NCBI GenBank assembly: GCA_027315255.1 | Contig: DAHUYL010000196.1 | Coordinates: 1 to 54,741 of the forward strand | DNA: 54,741 nucleotides | Reading direction: 5' to 3' | DNA from: Solirubrobacterales bacterium | GTDB lineage: Bacteria; Actinomycetota; Thermoleophilia; Solirubrobacterales; Solirubrobacteraceae | In this document: positions 23,860 to 32,335 of the stretch, one piece after another | How positions within the stretch are numbered: position 1 is the stretch's first letter | Layout: each line of letters starts with the position of its first letter | Made by a program: the position numbers and the translations under genes | Notes under the pieces: model-generated | Seen by the model: only the letters and a program-made list of their open reading frames with translations | Database searches by the model: none | Told to the model about the DNA's origin: nothing

Positions 23860-25932
23860 GTGGCGATCTCGACGGCAAGCTTCACCGCGACCGCTCGTGA
23901 GCGGCTGCGAACGCTGACGGCGGCCGCGGATGCCGAGTTTCGCCCCGGTCAGCTCGACGCGATTCGCGATCTCGTGCTCGACCGCGCCCGCGTGCTGTGC
24001 GTGCAGCGCACGGGCTGGGGCAAATCGGCCGTGTATTTCGTGGCGAGCGCGATGCTGCGCGAGGAAGGGTCAGGCCCGACGCTGATCATCAGCCCGCTGC
24101 TGGCACTGATGCGCGACCAGATCGCCGCCGCGAAGCGACTCGGGCTCAAAGCCCACACCGTCAACTCGACCAACCACGACGAATGGGACCACGTTGAGGC
24201 CGAGCTTGCCGACAACGCGTTGGACCTGCTGCTGATCAGCCCCGAGCGGCTGAACAATCCGCTGTTCGCTGAGCGGATGCTGCCGCTGTTCGCGTCGGCG
24301 ACAGGGTTGCTGGTGATCGATGAGGCGCACTGCATCTCTGATTGGGGTCACGATTTCCGCCCCGATTACCGCCGCGTCCGCCAGGTGCTCAGCGCGCTCG
24401 CTCCGGATGCTGCCGTGCTCGGCACGACCGCGACCGCGAACGACCGGGTCGTCGAGGATGTGCTCGAGCAGCTCGGCGGCCGGACGGAGCCGATGCGGAT
24501 CTACCGTGGAGCGTTGGCGCGTGAAAGCCTGCGGCTCGAGGTCGTTGAGCTGCCGCGCGCGGCTGAGCGGCTGGCGTGGCTGGTCGAGCATCTCCCGACG
24601 TTCGCGGGGTCCGGGATCGTCTACACGCTGACCAAGCGCGACGCCGATCAGCTCGCCGCGTTCCTCACCGCCCACGGGATCGCCGCGGTCAGCTACACCG
24701 GCGAGCAGGACAGCCAGGAGCGCGTCGCGACCGAACAGCGCCTGCGCAGCAACGCGGTGAAGGCGGTTGTGGCCACGAGCGCGCTGGGAATGGGGTACGA
24801 CAAACCAGATCTGACGTTCGTCGTTCACTACCAGGCGCCCGGGTCGGTGATCGCCTACTACCAGCAGGTCGGTCGCGCCGGCCGCGCGGTCAAGCACGCC
24901 GATGTCGTGCTGTTGCGCGGCGAGGAGGACCGCCGCATCCAGGACTTCTTCATCGAGCAGGCGTTCCCCTCGCGCGAGCGGACCATGGCTGTGCTCGACG
25001 AGCTCGAGCAGGCCGGGGAGATCGGGCGCACGACCCGTGAGCTGATGGCCGTGGTCAACCTCGGCATCAGCCGCATCGAGGCGATGCTGAAGATCCTCGA
25101 TGTCGAAGGCGCTGTGCGCCGCGACGGCACCCGCTGGCAGCGAATCTCGGGGTCGAGCTGGGTCTATGACGCCGAGCGCTACCAGCAGGTGACCGAACTA
25201 CGCCGCCGCGAGCAGCAAGCGATGGCAGCCTACGGAGCCGACGGACGCTGCCTCATGCGCGCTCTGCAAGAGGAGCTGGATGACCCCAACGCCGGCGATT
25301 GCGGCCGCTGCTCGGTATGCACCAGCCCACGGTTTCAGCGTCGGCCGGACCCGGCGCTGGTCGAGGAGGCCTGGCGGTATCTGCGCTCCCGACCGGTCGA
25401 GATCGAAGTCAAGAAGATGGCGCCTGACCCGAGCACCGGCCAGATGCGCAAGATCCCCGACCATGTCCGCACCGACCCCGGGCTCGCGCTCGCGCGGTTC
25501 GGCGACGGCGGCTGGTGGCCCGCGATCCAGCGATCACTCGCCGCCGGCCACTTCGACCCAGAAATCGTCAGCGCACTCGCCGAACTCGCAACCCCACACG
25601 CACCAGCCTGGCTCACCTACATACCATCAACCACGATCACCGAAGCGCTCACCGCGCTCGCCCACGACCTCGCCGCGGCGCTCGAGATCCCTTGCCTCGC
25701 GCTGATCGCCCGCCTCCAACCGCGACCACCGCAACGCGAAATGAGCAACGCCGTCCAACAGGTAGCCAACGTCCGCGGCGCCTTCACCCTCACAAGCAGA
25801 CCACCGTCAGGCACCGGGCTCCTGCTCGACGACCGCCGCCACTCCGGCTGGACGCTCGCGATGGTCGGCGGACAACTCCGCAACGCCGGCGCTACCCGCA
25901 TCATCCCGATCGCGCTCGCCACCATCGGCTAA
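23860..25932 (+). CDS. recQ: RecQ-family ATP-dependent DNA helicase
   Basis: A protein of 690 residues from GTG. Motif 0 (FRPGQLDAIRDLVLDRARVL), Walker A TGWGKSA (51-57), DEAHCISDWGHDFRPDYR (154-171, with the RecQ aromatic loop), GTTATAN, QVGRAGRAVK (motif VI) and the four-Cys zinc site (RCLMRAL...DCGRCSVC) are all present in order. The C-terminal region beyond the zinc domain is about 200 residues of winged-helix and unassigned sequence. 3'-5' unwinding in repair or restart is known for the family. It is divergent from the TraG pair, with about 200 bases between. Near 25930 the codons become more A/C-rich at third positions. Confidence 0.93.
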   Translation: MAISTASFTATARERLRTLTAAADAEFRPGQLDAIRDLVLDRARVLCVQRTGWGKSAVYFVASAMLREEGSGPTLIISPLLALMRDQIAAAKRLGLKAHTVNSTNHDEWDHVEAELADNALDLLLISPERLNNPLFAERMLPLFASATGLLVIDEAHCISDWGHDFRPDYRRVRQVLSALAPDAAVLGTTATANDRVVEDVLEQLGGRTEPMRIYRGALARESLRLEVVELPRAAERLAWLVEHLPTFAGSGIVYTLTKRDADQLAAFLTAHGIAAVSYTGEQDSQERVATEQRLRSNAVKAVVATSALGMGYDKPDLTFVVHYQAPGSVIAYYQQVGRAGRAVKHADVVLLRGEEDRRIQDFFIEQAFPSRERTMAVLDELEQAGEIGRTTRELMAVVNLGISRIEAMLKILDVEGAVRRDGTRWQRISGSSWVYDAERYQQVTELRRREQQAMAAYGADGRCLMRALQEELDDPNAGDCGRCSVCTSPRFQRRPDPALVEEAWRYLRSRPVEIEVKKMAPDPSTGQMRKIPDHVRTDPGLALARFGDGGWWPAIQRSLAAGHFDPEIVSALAELATPHAPAWLTYIPSTTITEALTALAHDLAAALEIPCLALIARLQPRPPQREMSNAVQQVANVRGAFTLTSRPPSGTGLLLDDRRHSGWTLAMVGGQLRNAGATRIIPIALATIG

Positions 25933-26401
25933 CACGCCCCCTCCGGGCACATCTCCCGGCGCCAGACCAATCAGCAGCTCCCATCCAGTCCAGGCGCGAT
26001 CCTAGGACCGCCAGCAAGGCCCCGGAACACCACTGCGGCAAAGCGCGCCAACGCCGTCCAACCAGCCAGTAGATCGCCCGGCAATCCAGCCCACGATTGA
26101 CACCAAGCGATCACCGAAGCGGGCAGCATGGCGTCATCGCATGCGTGGCTTTGCGCTCGTGAGCGTTGTCAACGCGGGATGATCGCTTGCTCCGCGAGTC
26201 GACCTCGGCTCGGCGACGGCGCGACGACCGTCAGCGCCGCGGGGCACGTGGATCCGTCCGGAATCGAGCCGGACAGCGGCCTACTCCGCCTTGCCCGCGT
26301 GCCTGCGCGACGGGATCGGGGGAAGCCCGGCGGCGCTGATCGGCCGCCAGCTGGCTTCTGGATCACCGTGACAGCAGCCCAGGCGCGGCGCATCGTAGCT
26401 C
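25933..26401. other. no supported gene
   Basis: Open frames run through, but without start signals or motifs. This begins a stretch of gene debris that continues to about 27.1 kb. Confidence 0.4.
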
Positions 26402-26587
26402 TCACCCGGGCAAACCCTCTGCAGCCCGACCCCGACCGGGCGCGGCCGTGCACAGAGACGCCGACGGGCACGACAGCGCGTCTAGCTCGCCGCTGCCGTC
26501 GCCCGCTACCTGCACCCAGCCCGCACCGGCCGTCCCGCCGTAGGTGAACAACGTTGCCCCGAGTAGTAGGCAGCGGCGCACAACCAC
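26402..26587 (-). pseudogene. truncated secreted protein fragment
   Basis: A possible signal peptide (RRCLLLGATLFTYGGTAGA) is followed by GWVQVAGDGSGELDALSCPS and ASLCTA. The SCPSASLC motif is typical of repeated beta-propeller-like secreted proteins of actinobacteria. The frame stops after 61 codons, and the further repeats are absent. It is best read as the 5' end of a lost gene. Confidence 0.35.
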
Positions 26588-26736
26588 GTCAGCCGCGCAC
26601 GAGACGCCGGTCAGTGACCGGACCCCGTTTGTCGGTCCACCGCGAGTGAGAGGGTGGTGGATGTGACGGGCGGAGAATCCTTGGACTCGCAGCCCGCGCG
26701 GGAGCGTCGGTACCGGGCCGAGCGCACGAGCGACCT

Positions 26737-26850
26737 TGGGGAATCTACTCCGGCTACTTCAGCGATCCCGACGGACACCTGTGGGAGATCGTCTACTTCC
26801 CGGGCACGGACGCACCCACGGGCGAGAGCCCGCAGGCAGTTATCACGTAA
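26737..26850 (+). pseudogene. C-terminal fragment of a glyoxalase/VOC protein
   Basis: In one frame the DNA reads WGIYSGYFSDPDGHLWEIVY followed by FPGTDAPTGES and a stop. This is the last beta strand and metal-binding Glu motif (DPDGHLWE) of VOC-superfamily proteins. Nothing upstream matches the rest of the domain. It is a remnant. Confidence 0.6.
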
Positions 26851-26960
26851 CCGGCGCACTTCCGCGCAGCGGGGGGCGGAGGCGCACGTAGCCCGTCACA
26901 TGCACGAGTCAGAAGAAGAGCACGTCTTCACGCCAGCAGCGGTCACGACCCTGCTCATGG

Positions 26961-27024
26961 CCACGAGCGCGATCACCGAGATCGGCGGCTGACGGCGAGG
27001 TGCGGGACGTCTTGCTCGCCGCGC
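26961..27024 (+). repeat. 64-bp hairpin-bearing repeat, copy 1
   Basis: Identical over 64 bases to 28834-28897, and two bases different from 33539-33602. It contains the inverted arms CGGCGAG (26993-26999) and CTCGCCG (27015-27021). It lies upstream of the AhpD/ECF41 cassette. Confidence 0.9.
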
Positions 27025-27172
27025 AAGGGAGGTCTTGTAACGCGTCCGTGTCGTGTGGATGCGCGTCCTGGGAACGAAGCACGTCAAACCGATGCCGAGG
27101 TGCGTGCGGTGTGGATCGCTGGATTCCGGCGGAGTGTTTCCGGACCGTGCGCGCGGCGCGTCGGACCGTTTG

Positions 27173-27796
27173 CTAAGCAATCCTCGTCAGCGTGGGGTTG
27201 GTGGTGGGGCGGTCTGGCGGCACGCAGACCATGCCCTCGCTGAACCCGGCTGAGCCGATCCCAAAGGCCGCGTTGAAACGGTCGAGGTTGACGAGGGTCA
27301 GCAGCGCGGTGATCTCGACGAGTTGCTCGTCGGTGAAGTGCTCCTTGACCCGGGCGAATAGCTCATCGGTGACCTCGACTGGCGTGCGCATCACAGCGAC
27401 CGTGTAGTCGAGCGCCAGCTTCTCACGGTCGGTGAACAGGTCGCCCTGGTTGTAGCGCGGCAGTGCCAGCAGCTCCTCGTCGGAGAAGCCGGAGTTGCGG
27501 CAGATCTGCGAGCCGAGGTCGACGCAGTACTCGCACCCGATCATCTGGGCGCCCTTCAGCTCGACCAGGTTCTTGAGCCGCTCCTCGATGGACTTCCCCT
27601 TGCGGATCGCCCCGTTGTACTTGCCCATGGCCATCATCATCTTCGGCTGGTAGGCCCAGATCTCCATCGGCTCGAGCCCGCTGCCGGTCTGTGGCTCGCG
27701 GCCGGTCAGCTTCTTCATCATTCTCGGTCCTAGCCGGTAGACGAGCCTGACCATCGGGCCGGCCTTGCTCTTCGATACTCCCTGGATGCGTGCCAT
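27173..27796 (-). CDS. AhpD-like carboxymuconolactone decarboxylase family protein
   Basis: A protein of 207 residues, ATG with AGGAGG six bases upstream. The CMD/AhpD fold is seen from about 60 to 150: RLKNLVELKGAQMIGCEYCV (the C-x-x-C redox pair CEYC), then DLGSQICRNSGFSDEELLAL and LALDYTVAVMRTPVEVTDEL. Genes of this family are one of the standard targets of ECF41 sigma factors. The divergent neighbour is exactly such a sigma factor, and an ECF41-type promoter stands in front. The likely role is peroxide or quinone-related redox chemistry; the substrate is unknown. Confidence 0.85.
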   Translation of the reverse strand: MARIQGVSKSKAGPMVRLVYRLGPRMMKKLTGREPQTGSGLEPMEIWAYQPKMMMAMGKYNGAIRKGKSIEERLKNLVELKGAQMIGCEYCVDLGSQICRNSGFSDEELLALPRYNQGDLFTDREKLALDYTVAVMRTPVEVTDELFARVKEHFTDEQLVEITALLTLVNLDRFNAAFGIGSAGFSEGMVCVPPDRPTTNPTLTRIA

Positions 27797-27807
27797 CCGG
27801 CACCTCC

Positions 27808-27834
27808 TGTCACATTGGTTGGCGTTCGGGGGTC
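27808..27834 (+). promoter_or_regulatory. ECF41-type promoter of the sigma gene
   Basis: TGTCACA (27808-27814), 16 bases, then GGTC (27831-27834). The described ECF41 promoter is TGTCACA-N16-CGTC, so this fits with one change in the -10. Transcription would start near 27840, leaving a leader of about 35 bases before the sigma ATG. It implies autoregulation. Confidence 0.7.
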
Positions 27835-27844
27835 TATCCACCAT

Positions 27845-27871
27845 GACCCGCGAGACCCCGGTGGTGTGACA
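27845..27871 (-). promoter_or_regulatory. ECF41-type promoter of the AhpD-like gene
   Basis: On the minus strand TGTCACA (27871-27865), 16 bases, then GGTC (27848-27845). Spacing and -10 are the same as in the facing promoter. Transcription would start near 27839, with a leader of about 43 bases. Confidence 0.7.
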
Positions 27872-27874
27872 GGC

Positions 27875-28750
27875 ATGAAAGAACTCGAGCTGGCGAACAG
27901 ATTCGACGGCCAGCGGCCCCAGCTGCGCGCGGTCGCGTATCGCATTCTCGGCTCGGTAAGCGAGGCCGATGACGCGGTCCAGGACGCGTGGCTGCGGCTG
28001 CGGCGGACCGATGCCGAGGAGATTGACAGCCTGGAGCGGTGGCTGACGACGGTCGTCGCTCGGATCTGTCTGAACATGCTCCGGTCCCGCCGAACCCGCG
28101 GCGAGCAACCGCTCGAAAGCTTGCGGCCGGAGCCGATCATCGACAACCCGGCGATCGGGACCGATCCCGAGCACGAGGCGTTGCTGGCGGACTCGGTCGG
28201 GATCGCGCTGCAGGTCGTGCTGGACACGCTCAGACCGGCGGAGCGGCTCGCGTTCGTGCTGCACGACATGTTTGCCGTGCCGTTCGACGAGATCGCGGCG
28301 ATGCTCGACCGCTCACCCGGGGCGACACGCCAGCTCGCCAGCCGCGCCCGCCGCCGTGTGCAAGGGACAGCCCCGGCACCGAACCCAGACTTGACCTGCC
28401 AGCAGGCGGTCGTTGACGCCTACTTCGCCGCCGCCCGGGAGGGCGACCTCGAGGCTCTGGTTACGGTGCTCGACCCGGACGTCGTGCTCCGCGCCCACCG
28501 CCGCGATGGCGACCCGCTCGAGCTGCGCGGCGCCAACACGGTCGCGCAAGGGGCGATGGCAGCCCGGCGGTTCGCTCCGTACGTTCGCCCGGCACTGGTC
28601 AACGGCGCCGCGGGCGTGGTTGCGTTCGACGGCGAGCAGCCGTTCGCCGTGCTGGCGTTCACAGTCGTCGACGAACGCGCGGTCGCGATCGACGTGTTCA
28701 ACGACCCTGAGCTAGTCGCCAAGCTCGACATCCGCGGCATCACGGCGTGA
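27875..28750 (+). CDS. ECF41-type (SigJ family) RNA polymerase sigma factor
   Basis: A protein of 291 residues. Sigma-2 is seen at about 5-75 (RPQLRAVAYRILGSVSEADD then AVQDAWLRL), and a linker LRPEPI stands where ECF41 proteins have LPEP. Sigma-4 is at about 115-165 (LRPAERLAFVLHDMFAVPFD, EIAAMLDRSPGATRQLASRA). The C-terminal SnoaL-like extension starts at VVDAYFAAAREGDLEALVTV. ECF41 factors have no anti-sigma gene; the extension regulates them. The ATG at 27875 was chosen because it follows the predicted promoter; the frame is open further upstream. Confidence 0.9.
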   Translation: MKELELANRFDGQRPQLRAVAYRILGSVSEADDAVQDAWLRLRRTDAEEIDSLERWLTTVVARICLNMLRSRRTRGEQPLESLRPEPIIDNPAIGTDPEHEALLADSVGIALQVVLDTLRPAERLAFVLHDMFAVPFDEIAAMLDRSPGATRQLASRARRRVQGTAPAPNPDLTCQQAVVDAYFAAAREGDLEALVTVLDPDVVLRAHRRDGDPLELRGANTVAQGAMAARRFAPYVRPALVNGAAGVVAFDGEQPFAVLAFTVVDERAVAIDVFNDPELVAKLDIRGITA

Positions 28751-28833
28751 GCGACACGGCCACGAGATACCGGCACCCAGCGAGCACGAATGCAGGTCTC
28801 CGACCCAGTCGGCAGAACAAGACCTCCTCCTCG

Positions 28834-28897
28834 CCACGAGCGCGATCACCGAGATCGGCGGCTGACGGCGAGGTGCGGGACGTCTTGCTCGCCGCGC
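28834..28897 (+). repeat. 64-bp hairpin-bearing repeat, copy 2
   Basis: Identical to 26961-27024. It lies 83 bases after the sigma-factor stop and before the HTH/Clp_N cassette, so it separates two gene blocks. Confidence 0.9.
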
Positions 28898-29091
28898 GGA
28901 GCGAGACCGCCGGTCTGTGTGCCCACAGGCGCGTCCCAGCGTCAAAGCGGGTCCAGACAGCTGGCGGAGACCCTGCGTGTCGCCCGACTTGACGCGGGCG
29001 CACGCGTCAAGTCCACACCCGCGCGAGAGCGACCCGCGATGCACTGGGACTGGATACCGATGGCCCGGAGACCACGCGGCGTCAGTTTGGG

Positions 29092-29123
29092 TTGACAAGC
29101 GTCGGTTGTCAGTCTAGACTGAC
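29092..29123 (+). promoter_or_regulatory. promoter with overlapping palindromic operator
   Basis: TTGACA (29092-29097), 17 bases, then TAGACT (29115-29120) makes a good sigma70-type promoter. A perfect 16-bp palindrome, GTCAGTCTAGACTGAC (29108-29123), covers the -10. The predicted start coincides with the ATG at 29127, so the message is probably leaderless. The HTH protein encoded first is a natural candidate for the repressor. Confidence 0.72.
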
Positions 29124-29126
29124 GGC

Positions 29127-29336
29127 ATGAACGTTGAAGACGTCGCCTCCGCGATCGCGTCCAACGACCCGTCGGTGGGGCTGCGCGCCTCGTTGGCGCT
29201 CCATCGCCTGGCTGAGCGGGTCGAAGCGGATCACGTCGCGTCGGCCCGGGCAAAGGGCTGGTCGTGGCAGCAGATCGGTGATGCGTTGGGGGTCACCCGC
29301 CAATCCGTGCACACCAAATACAACAAGGAGTCGTGA
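29127..29336 (+). CDS. small HTH regulator
   Basis: A protein of 69 residues. LALHRLAERVEADHVASARA followed by KGWSWQQIGDALGVTRQSVH and TKYNKES is a helix-turn-helix with its recognition helix near the C-terminus. Such short HTH proteins commonly precede Clp_N-domain genes in actinobacteria. It is first in an operon, coupled to the next gene (its TGA shares a base with the next ATG). It probably represses this operon through the palindrome upstream. Confidence 0.8.
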   Translation: MNVEDVASAIASNDPSVGLRASLALHRLAERVEADHVASARAKGWSWQQIGDALGVTRQSVHTKYNKES

Positions 29337-29869
29337 TGACGACCGAACCTGCCGTGCCAGAGGCGCTTCACGCCTGGGCCGTCTATCTGCGGGCCAGTGA
29401 GGAGGCTCGTCGCCGAGGTGATCGCCGGACCGGCACCGATCACATCCTGCTCGCGTTGTTCGAGGATCCATCGGTCGAAGCCGTGTTGGGCGTGAGCCTC
29501 CAGCAAGCTCGCGAGGCCCTTGAGTCGCTCGATCGCGAAGCCCTGGGCGCCCTGGGCCTGGGGTCCGGCGCCGACGCTCCGCCACTGCCGATGCGCGCCG
29601 TGCCGAAGAAGCCGACGATCAGAGTCGTCGTCGAAAAGAATCGCCCTCGCCTGACGCCCGCGGCAAAGAAAGTGCTCCAGGATGCGGTCAAGCCCAATCG
29701 CCGCAAGACCCAGGTCACGGCCCAGCAGGTGCTGGCCCAGATCCTCACTCTTCAGCCGCCAGATCCTGCGGCGGTGCTGTTGGGCGCTCTCGGCGTGAAC
29801 ACGTCGGACGCGCTGCACGAGCTCGCATCTGCGCTCGCTCAACCTGACCAGACCCGGGGCCGCAGGTGA
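29336..29869 (+). CDS. Clp N-terminal (Clp_N) domain protein
   Basis: A protein of 177 residues with two Clp_N-like repeats and no ATPase. The first is at about 8-65 (ALHAWAVYLRASEEARRRGD, then TGTDHILLALFEDPSVEAVL). The second is at about 100-165 (RLTPAAKKVLQDAVKPNRRK, then VTAQQVLAQILTLQPPDPAA). These repeats bind substrates or adaptors in ClpA/ClpC. A free version next to an HTH regulator may sense or deliver substrates. Its stop overlaps the following ABC gene by four bases. Confidence 0.78.
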   Translation: MTTEPAVPEALHAWAVYLRASEEARRRGDRRTGTDHILLALFEDPSVEAVLGVSLQQAREALESLDREALGALGLGSGADAPPLPMRAVPKKPTIRVVVEKNRPRLTPAAKKVLQDAVKPNRRKTQVTAQQVLAQILTLQPPDPAAVLLGALGVNTSDALHELASALAQPDQTRGRR

Positions 29870-30784
29870 CGGCGGTCGTCAAGGCCGAATCGCTGACCAA
29901 GCGCTTCGGCGAGGTTATGGCGGTCACGGATCTGTAGTTCGTGTTGGAAGCGGGGACGATCACGGGCTTCCTTGGACCAAACGGCGCCGGTAAGACGACG
30001 ACGCTTCGGATGGTCCTGGGCCTGGCGTCGCCGACGAGCGGGCGCGCGCTCGTGTTCGACCGCCCCTACGCTGAGCTTCAGCGTCCCGCATTGCGAGTCG
30101 CATCCCGCATTGCGCGTCGGCGCTGTCTTGGAGGCGACCGATTTTCATCCCGGCCGCTCGGGTCGCGATCACTTGCGGATGCTCGGACGGGCTGTTGATG
30201 TTCCAGACTCGCGGGCGGATCAGGTGCTGCGCTTGGTGGAGCTCGGTGACTCGGCACGCCGGCGTGCGAAGGGGTATTCGCTGGGGATGCGTCAGCGACT
30301 CGGGCTCGCGGCGGCGCTGCTCGGCGACCCGGAACTCTTGATCCTTGACGAGCCGGCCAACGGTCTTGACCCGGAGGGCGTTCGCTGGCTGCGCGACTTC
30401 CTGCGCCGGCTGGCCTCAGAGGGGCGCACGGTGCTCGTCTCAAGCCACGTGCTGGCGGAGGTCGCGCAAACGGTCGACCAGGTGATAATCATCAGCCGCG
30501 GACGGCTGGTGATCGAGTCCCCGCTGGCAGAGTTGACCGCCCGCGCTGGCGGCGCAGTCCGCGTCCGCAGCCCCGACCCGCAGCGGCTCACGGCCGCACT
30601 GCACAGCAACGACCTACCGGTCACCACCGGTGCCGACCATTCGCTGCTCGTGCAAGGAGCATCGAGCGAGCGGGTCGGCGAGATCGCATACGCCGCCGGC
30701 GTCCCGGTCCACGAGCTGGTGACCGACGGCGGCTCGCTGGAGGAGATATTCCTGGAACTGACGACAGAGGCGGCGCCGGCATGA
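29866..30784 (+). pseudogene. ABC transporter ATPase, broken by a stop and a 19-bp duplication
   Basis: From GTG the frame reads TAVVKAESLTKRFGEVMAVT then DL, hits TAG at 29935-29937 (codon 24), and continues in frame with [20 protein letters not shown] (Walker A GPNGAGKT). A 19-bp tandem duplication at 30084-30121 then shifts the frame. The rest is intact in the new frame: [15 protein letters not shown], signature YSLGMRQRLGLAAALLG, Walker B LLILDEPANGLDPEG and the H-loop SSHVLAE. It belongs to the ABC-2/CcmA-type exporter class. Both lesions would have to be undone for function. The four-base overlaps with neighbours show it was part of this operon. Confidence 0.8.
30084..30121 (+). repeat. 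19-bp tandem duplication inside the ABC ATPase gene
   Basis: Two adjacent 19-base units start with TCCCGCATTGCG at 30084 and 30103, with only a few differences near their 3' ends. Removing one unit restores the reading frame of the ABC ATPase. Confidence 0.8.
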
Positions 30785-31504
30785 TCGCGCAGACCAGAGC
30801 CGAGCTGCTCAAGATCCGCAGCACCCGAACCACGACCGGGCTGCTGCTCGGGGTGATCGCCCTGACCCTGCTGTTCACGCTGCTGACCGGGTTGCTCAGC
30901 CATCCGAGCGGACTGGCGAGCGAGGAGGACCAGCGCGAACTGTTCAGCGTGGGCAGTTCCGCAGGCGTGTTCTCGGCGCTCGCTGGCGTGCTGCTCGTGA
31001 CCACCGAGTACCGCTACGGCACGATCCGCCCGACCGTCCTATTCAACCCGGCGCGCTCGCACGTCCTCGGTGCCAAGGTGATCGCCGGCGCGCTGGCGGG
31101 AATCGCGTTCGGGGTGATCGGCGCGGCGATCGGTTACACGATCCTCGACGGACGTGGCATCACTGTCGTGCTCACCAGCAGCGATGTCCTGCTGCTCACG
31201 CTCGGAGGCCTCGCGGGCGTGGCAGTATTGGGAGCCATCGGGACTGGCCTCGGCGCGATCATTCACAACCAGGTCGGTGCCGTCATCACCCTCCTCGCCT
31301 GGGGTCTCGTCGTCGACACCCTCCTAACCGGCCTCGCGCCTTTCGTTGGGCGGTTCATGCCGACACGCGCCGCTGACGCGATGATGGGCCTCAAAGCCAA
31401 TCACCTACTCTCGCCCGCCGCCGGCGCCGTCAACCCTGATCGCCTGGGCCGCCGCACTCGCCGCCGTCGGCATCGCCCTAACCGCCAGGCGCGACATCAA
31501 CTAA
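30781..31504 (+). pseudogene. ABC-2 type permease with a late frameshift
   Basis: The ATG overlaps the ATPase stop by four bases. It encodes six hydrophobic segments typical of ABC-2 permeases (TTGLLLGVIALTLLFTLLTG, GAKVIAGALAGIAFGVIGAA, LLTLGGLAGVAVLGAIGTGL and others) and the soluble start MIAQTRAELLKIRSTRTTTG. One extra A at about 31432 shifts the frame. The expected last span (TLIAWAAALAAVGIALTARR then DIN) follows in the next frame and ends at TAA 31502-31504. Without that correction the last span is replaced by an Arg-rich tail. Confidence 0.7.
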
Positions 31505-31741
31505 CACCGACACCCGCCTGATCTCAGAATCGGCGAACAGGCCGATGCCGTTGGCGACCCGACCCGGTCGGCCGCCGTCAGCAGCGAACACCCGCATGAA
31601 CCAACGCAGGTGTTGGCCCGCACCTCGCAAGAGTCGCGGTTGTCGCCACGAGCGCAACGGACGTCGTGGCCGCTGGAGGCGCCGGCGTCCCCCGCCCTGC
31701 AGTCCGCGCGTTGCAGGGACGGTCAGGATCAGAAGTAAGAC

Positions 31742-32335
31742 ATGCTTCCTGACACGGAAGCGGGTCCGCTGCCGTACGGGACCGTGGTTGTGGCTGACTG
31801 CGGCAGGCCCGCTGGCCGAGAGGGCTCCACGCGATCGATCAGCGTCGTCCTTGCGAGCGTCGCACATTTTTGCGATCATCGCAATGTGGACGACTTCGAG
31901 GTTCTCGCGGAAATCTTGCTGGGCACTGCATCATCCGGGCTGTTGGAGCACGGATCGCCGTCAGACAGACGCATCGCTGCCGGGTCGGAGACGCAAGCAG
32001 CCGAACCGCGGGCGCTCGTCGCTGACAGGTTGCGGGGGACAGCAGCGGTCGTGGGGTTCTACGGACACGATCCGCTGCTGACGACTCTTGCCGGGATACG
32101 GCGACAACGCCACGACCTCGACGCGGCGATGCGCCGGCTGCTTGCCTACGGGCGAGAGTTCACGCGGCCACGGCCGTACAAGCTCGCTGACCTAGCGGAC
32201 GCGGCGGGAATGTCAATCTCGGGGGTTCGCACGGCATACGACGCCGACGACATCGCGGAGGTCGCCGCAGCGACCGGGCTCAAACCCGCGGCTAGCCATT
32301 CGACCACGGACCCACAGACTGGCTCAGCGCAATGA
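31742..32335 (+). CDS. hypothetical protein with C-terminal HTH
   Basis: An open frame of 197 codons. The reliable part starts around residue 45 (VDDFEVLAEILLGTASSGLL). The C-terminal segment (PYKLADLADAAGMSISGVRT then AYDADDIAEVAAATG) looks like a helix-turn-helix. The N-terminus before it is poor in coding signals, so the true start may be a GTG near 31886. Its stop overlaps the VOC gene by four bases, so the two are coupled. A regulator of the following genes is plausible. Confidence 0.5.
   Translation: MLPDTEAGPLPYGTVVVADCGRPAGREGSTRSISVVLASVAHFCDHRNVDDFEVLAEILLGTASSGLLEHGSPSDRRIAAGSETQAAEPRALVADRLRGTAAVVGFYGHDPLLTTLAGIRRQRHDLDAAMRRLLAYGREFTRPRPYKLADLADAAGMSISGVRTAYDADDIAEVAAATGLKPAASHSTTDPQTGSAQ

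Noticed and set aside
31478-31879. Minus-strand frame with a protein-like end (RWFMRVFAADGGRPGRVANG)
   Set aside because: Only the last 45 codons look coding, the frame overlaps the end of the ABC permease, and no start or family could be placed; possibly another fragment.
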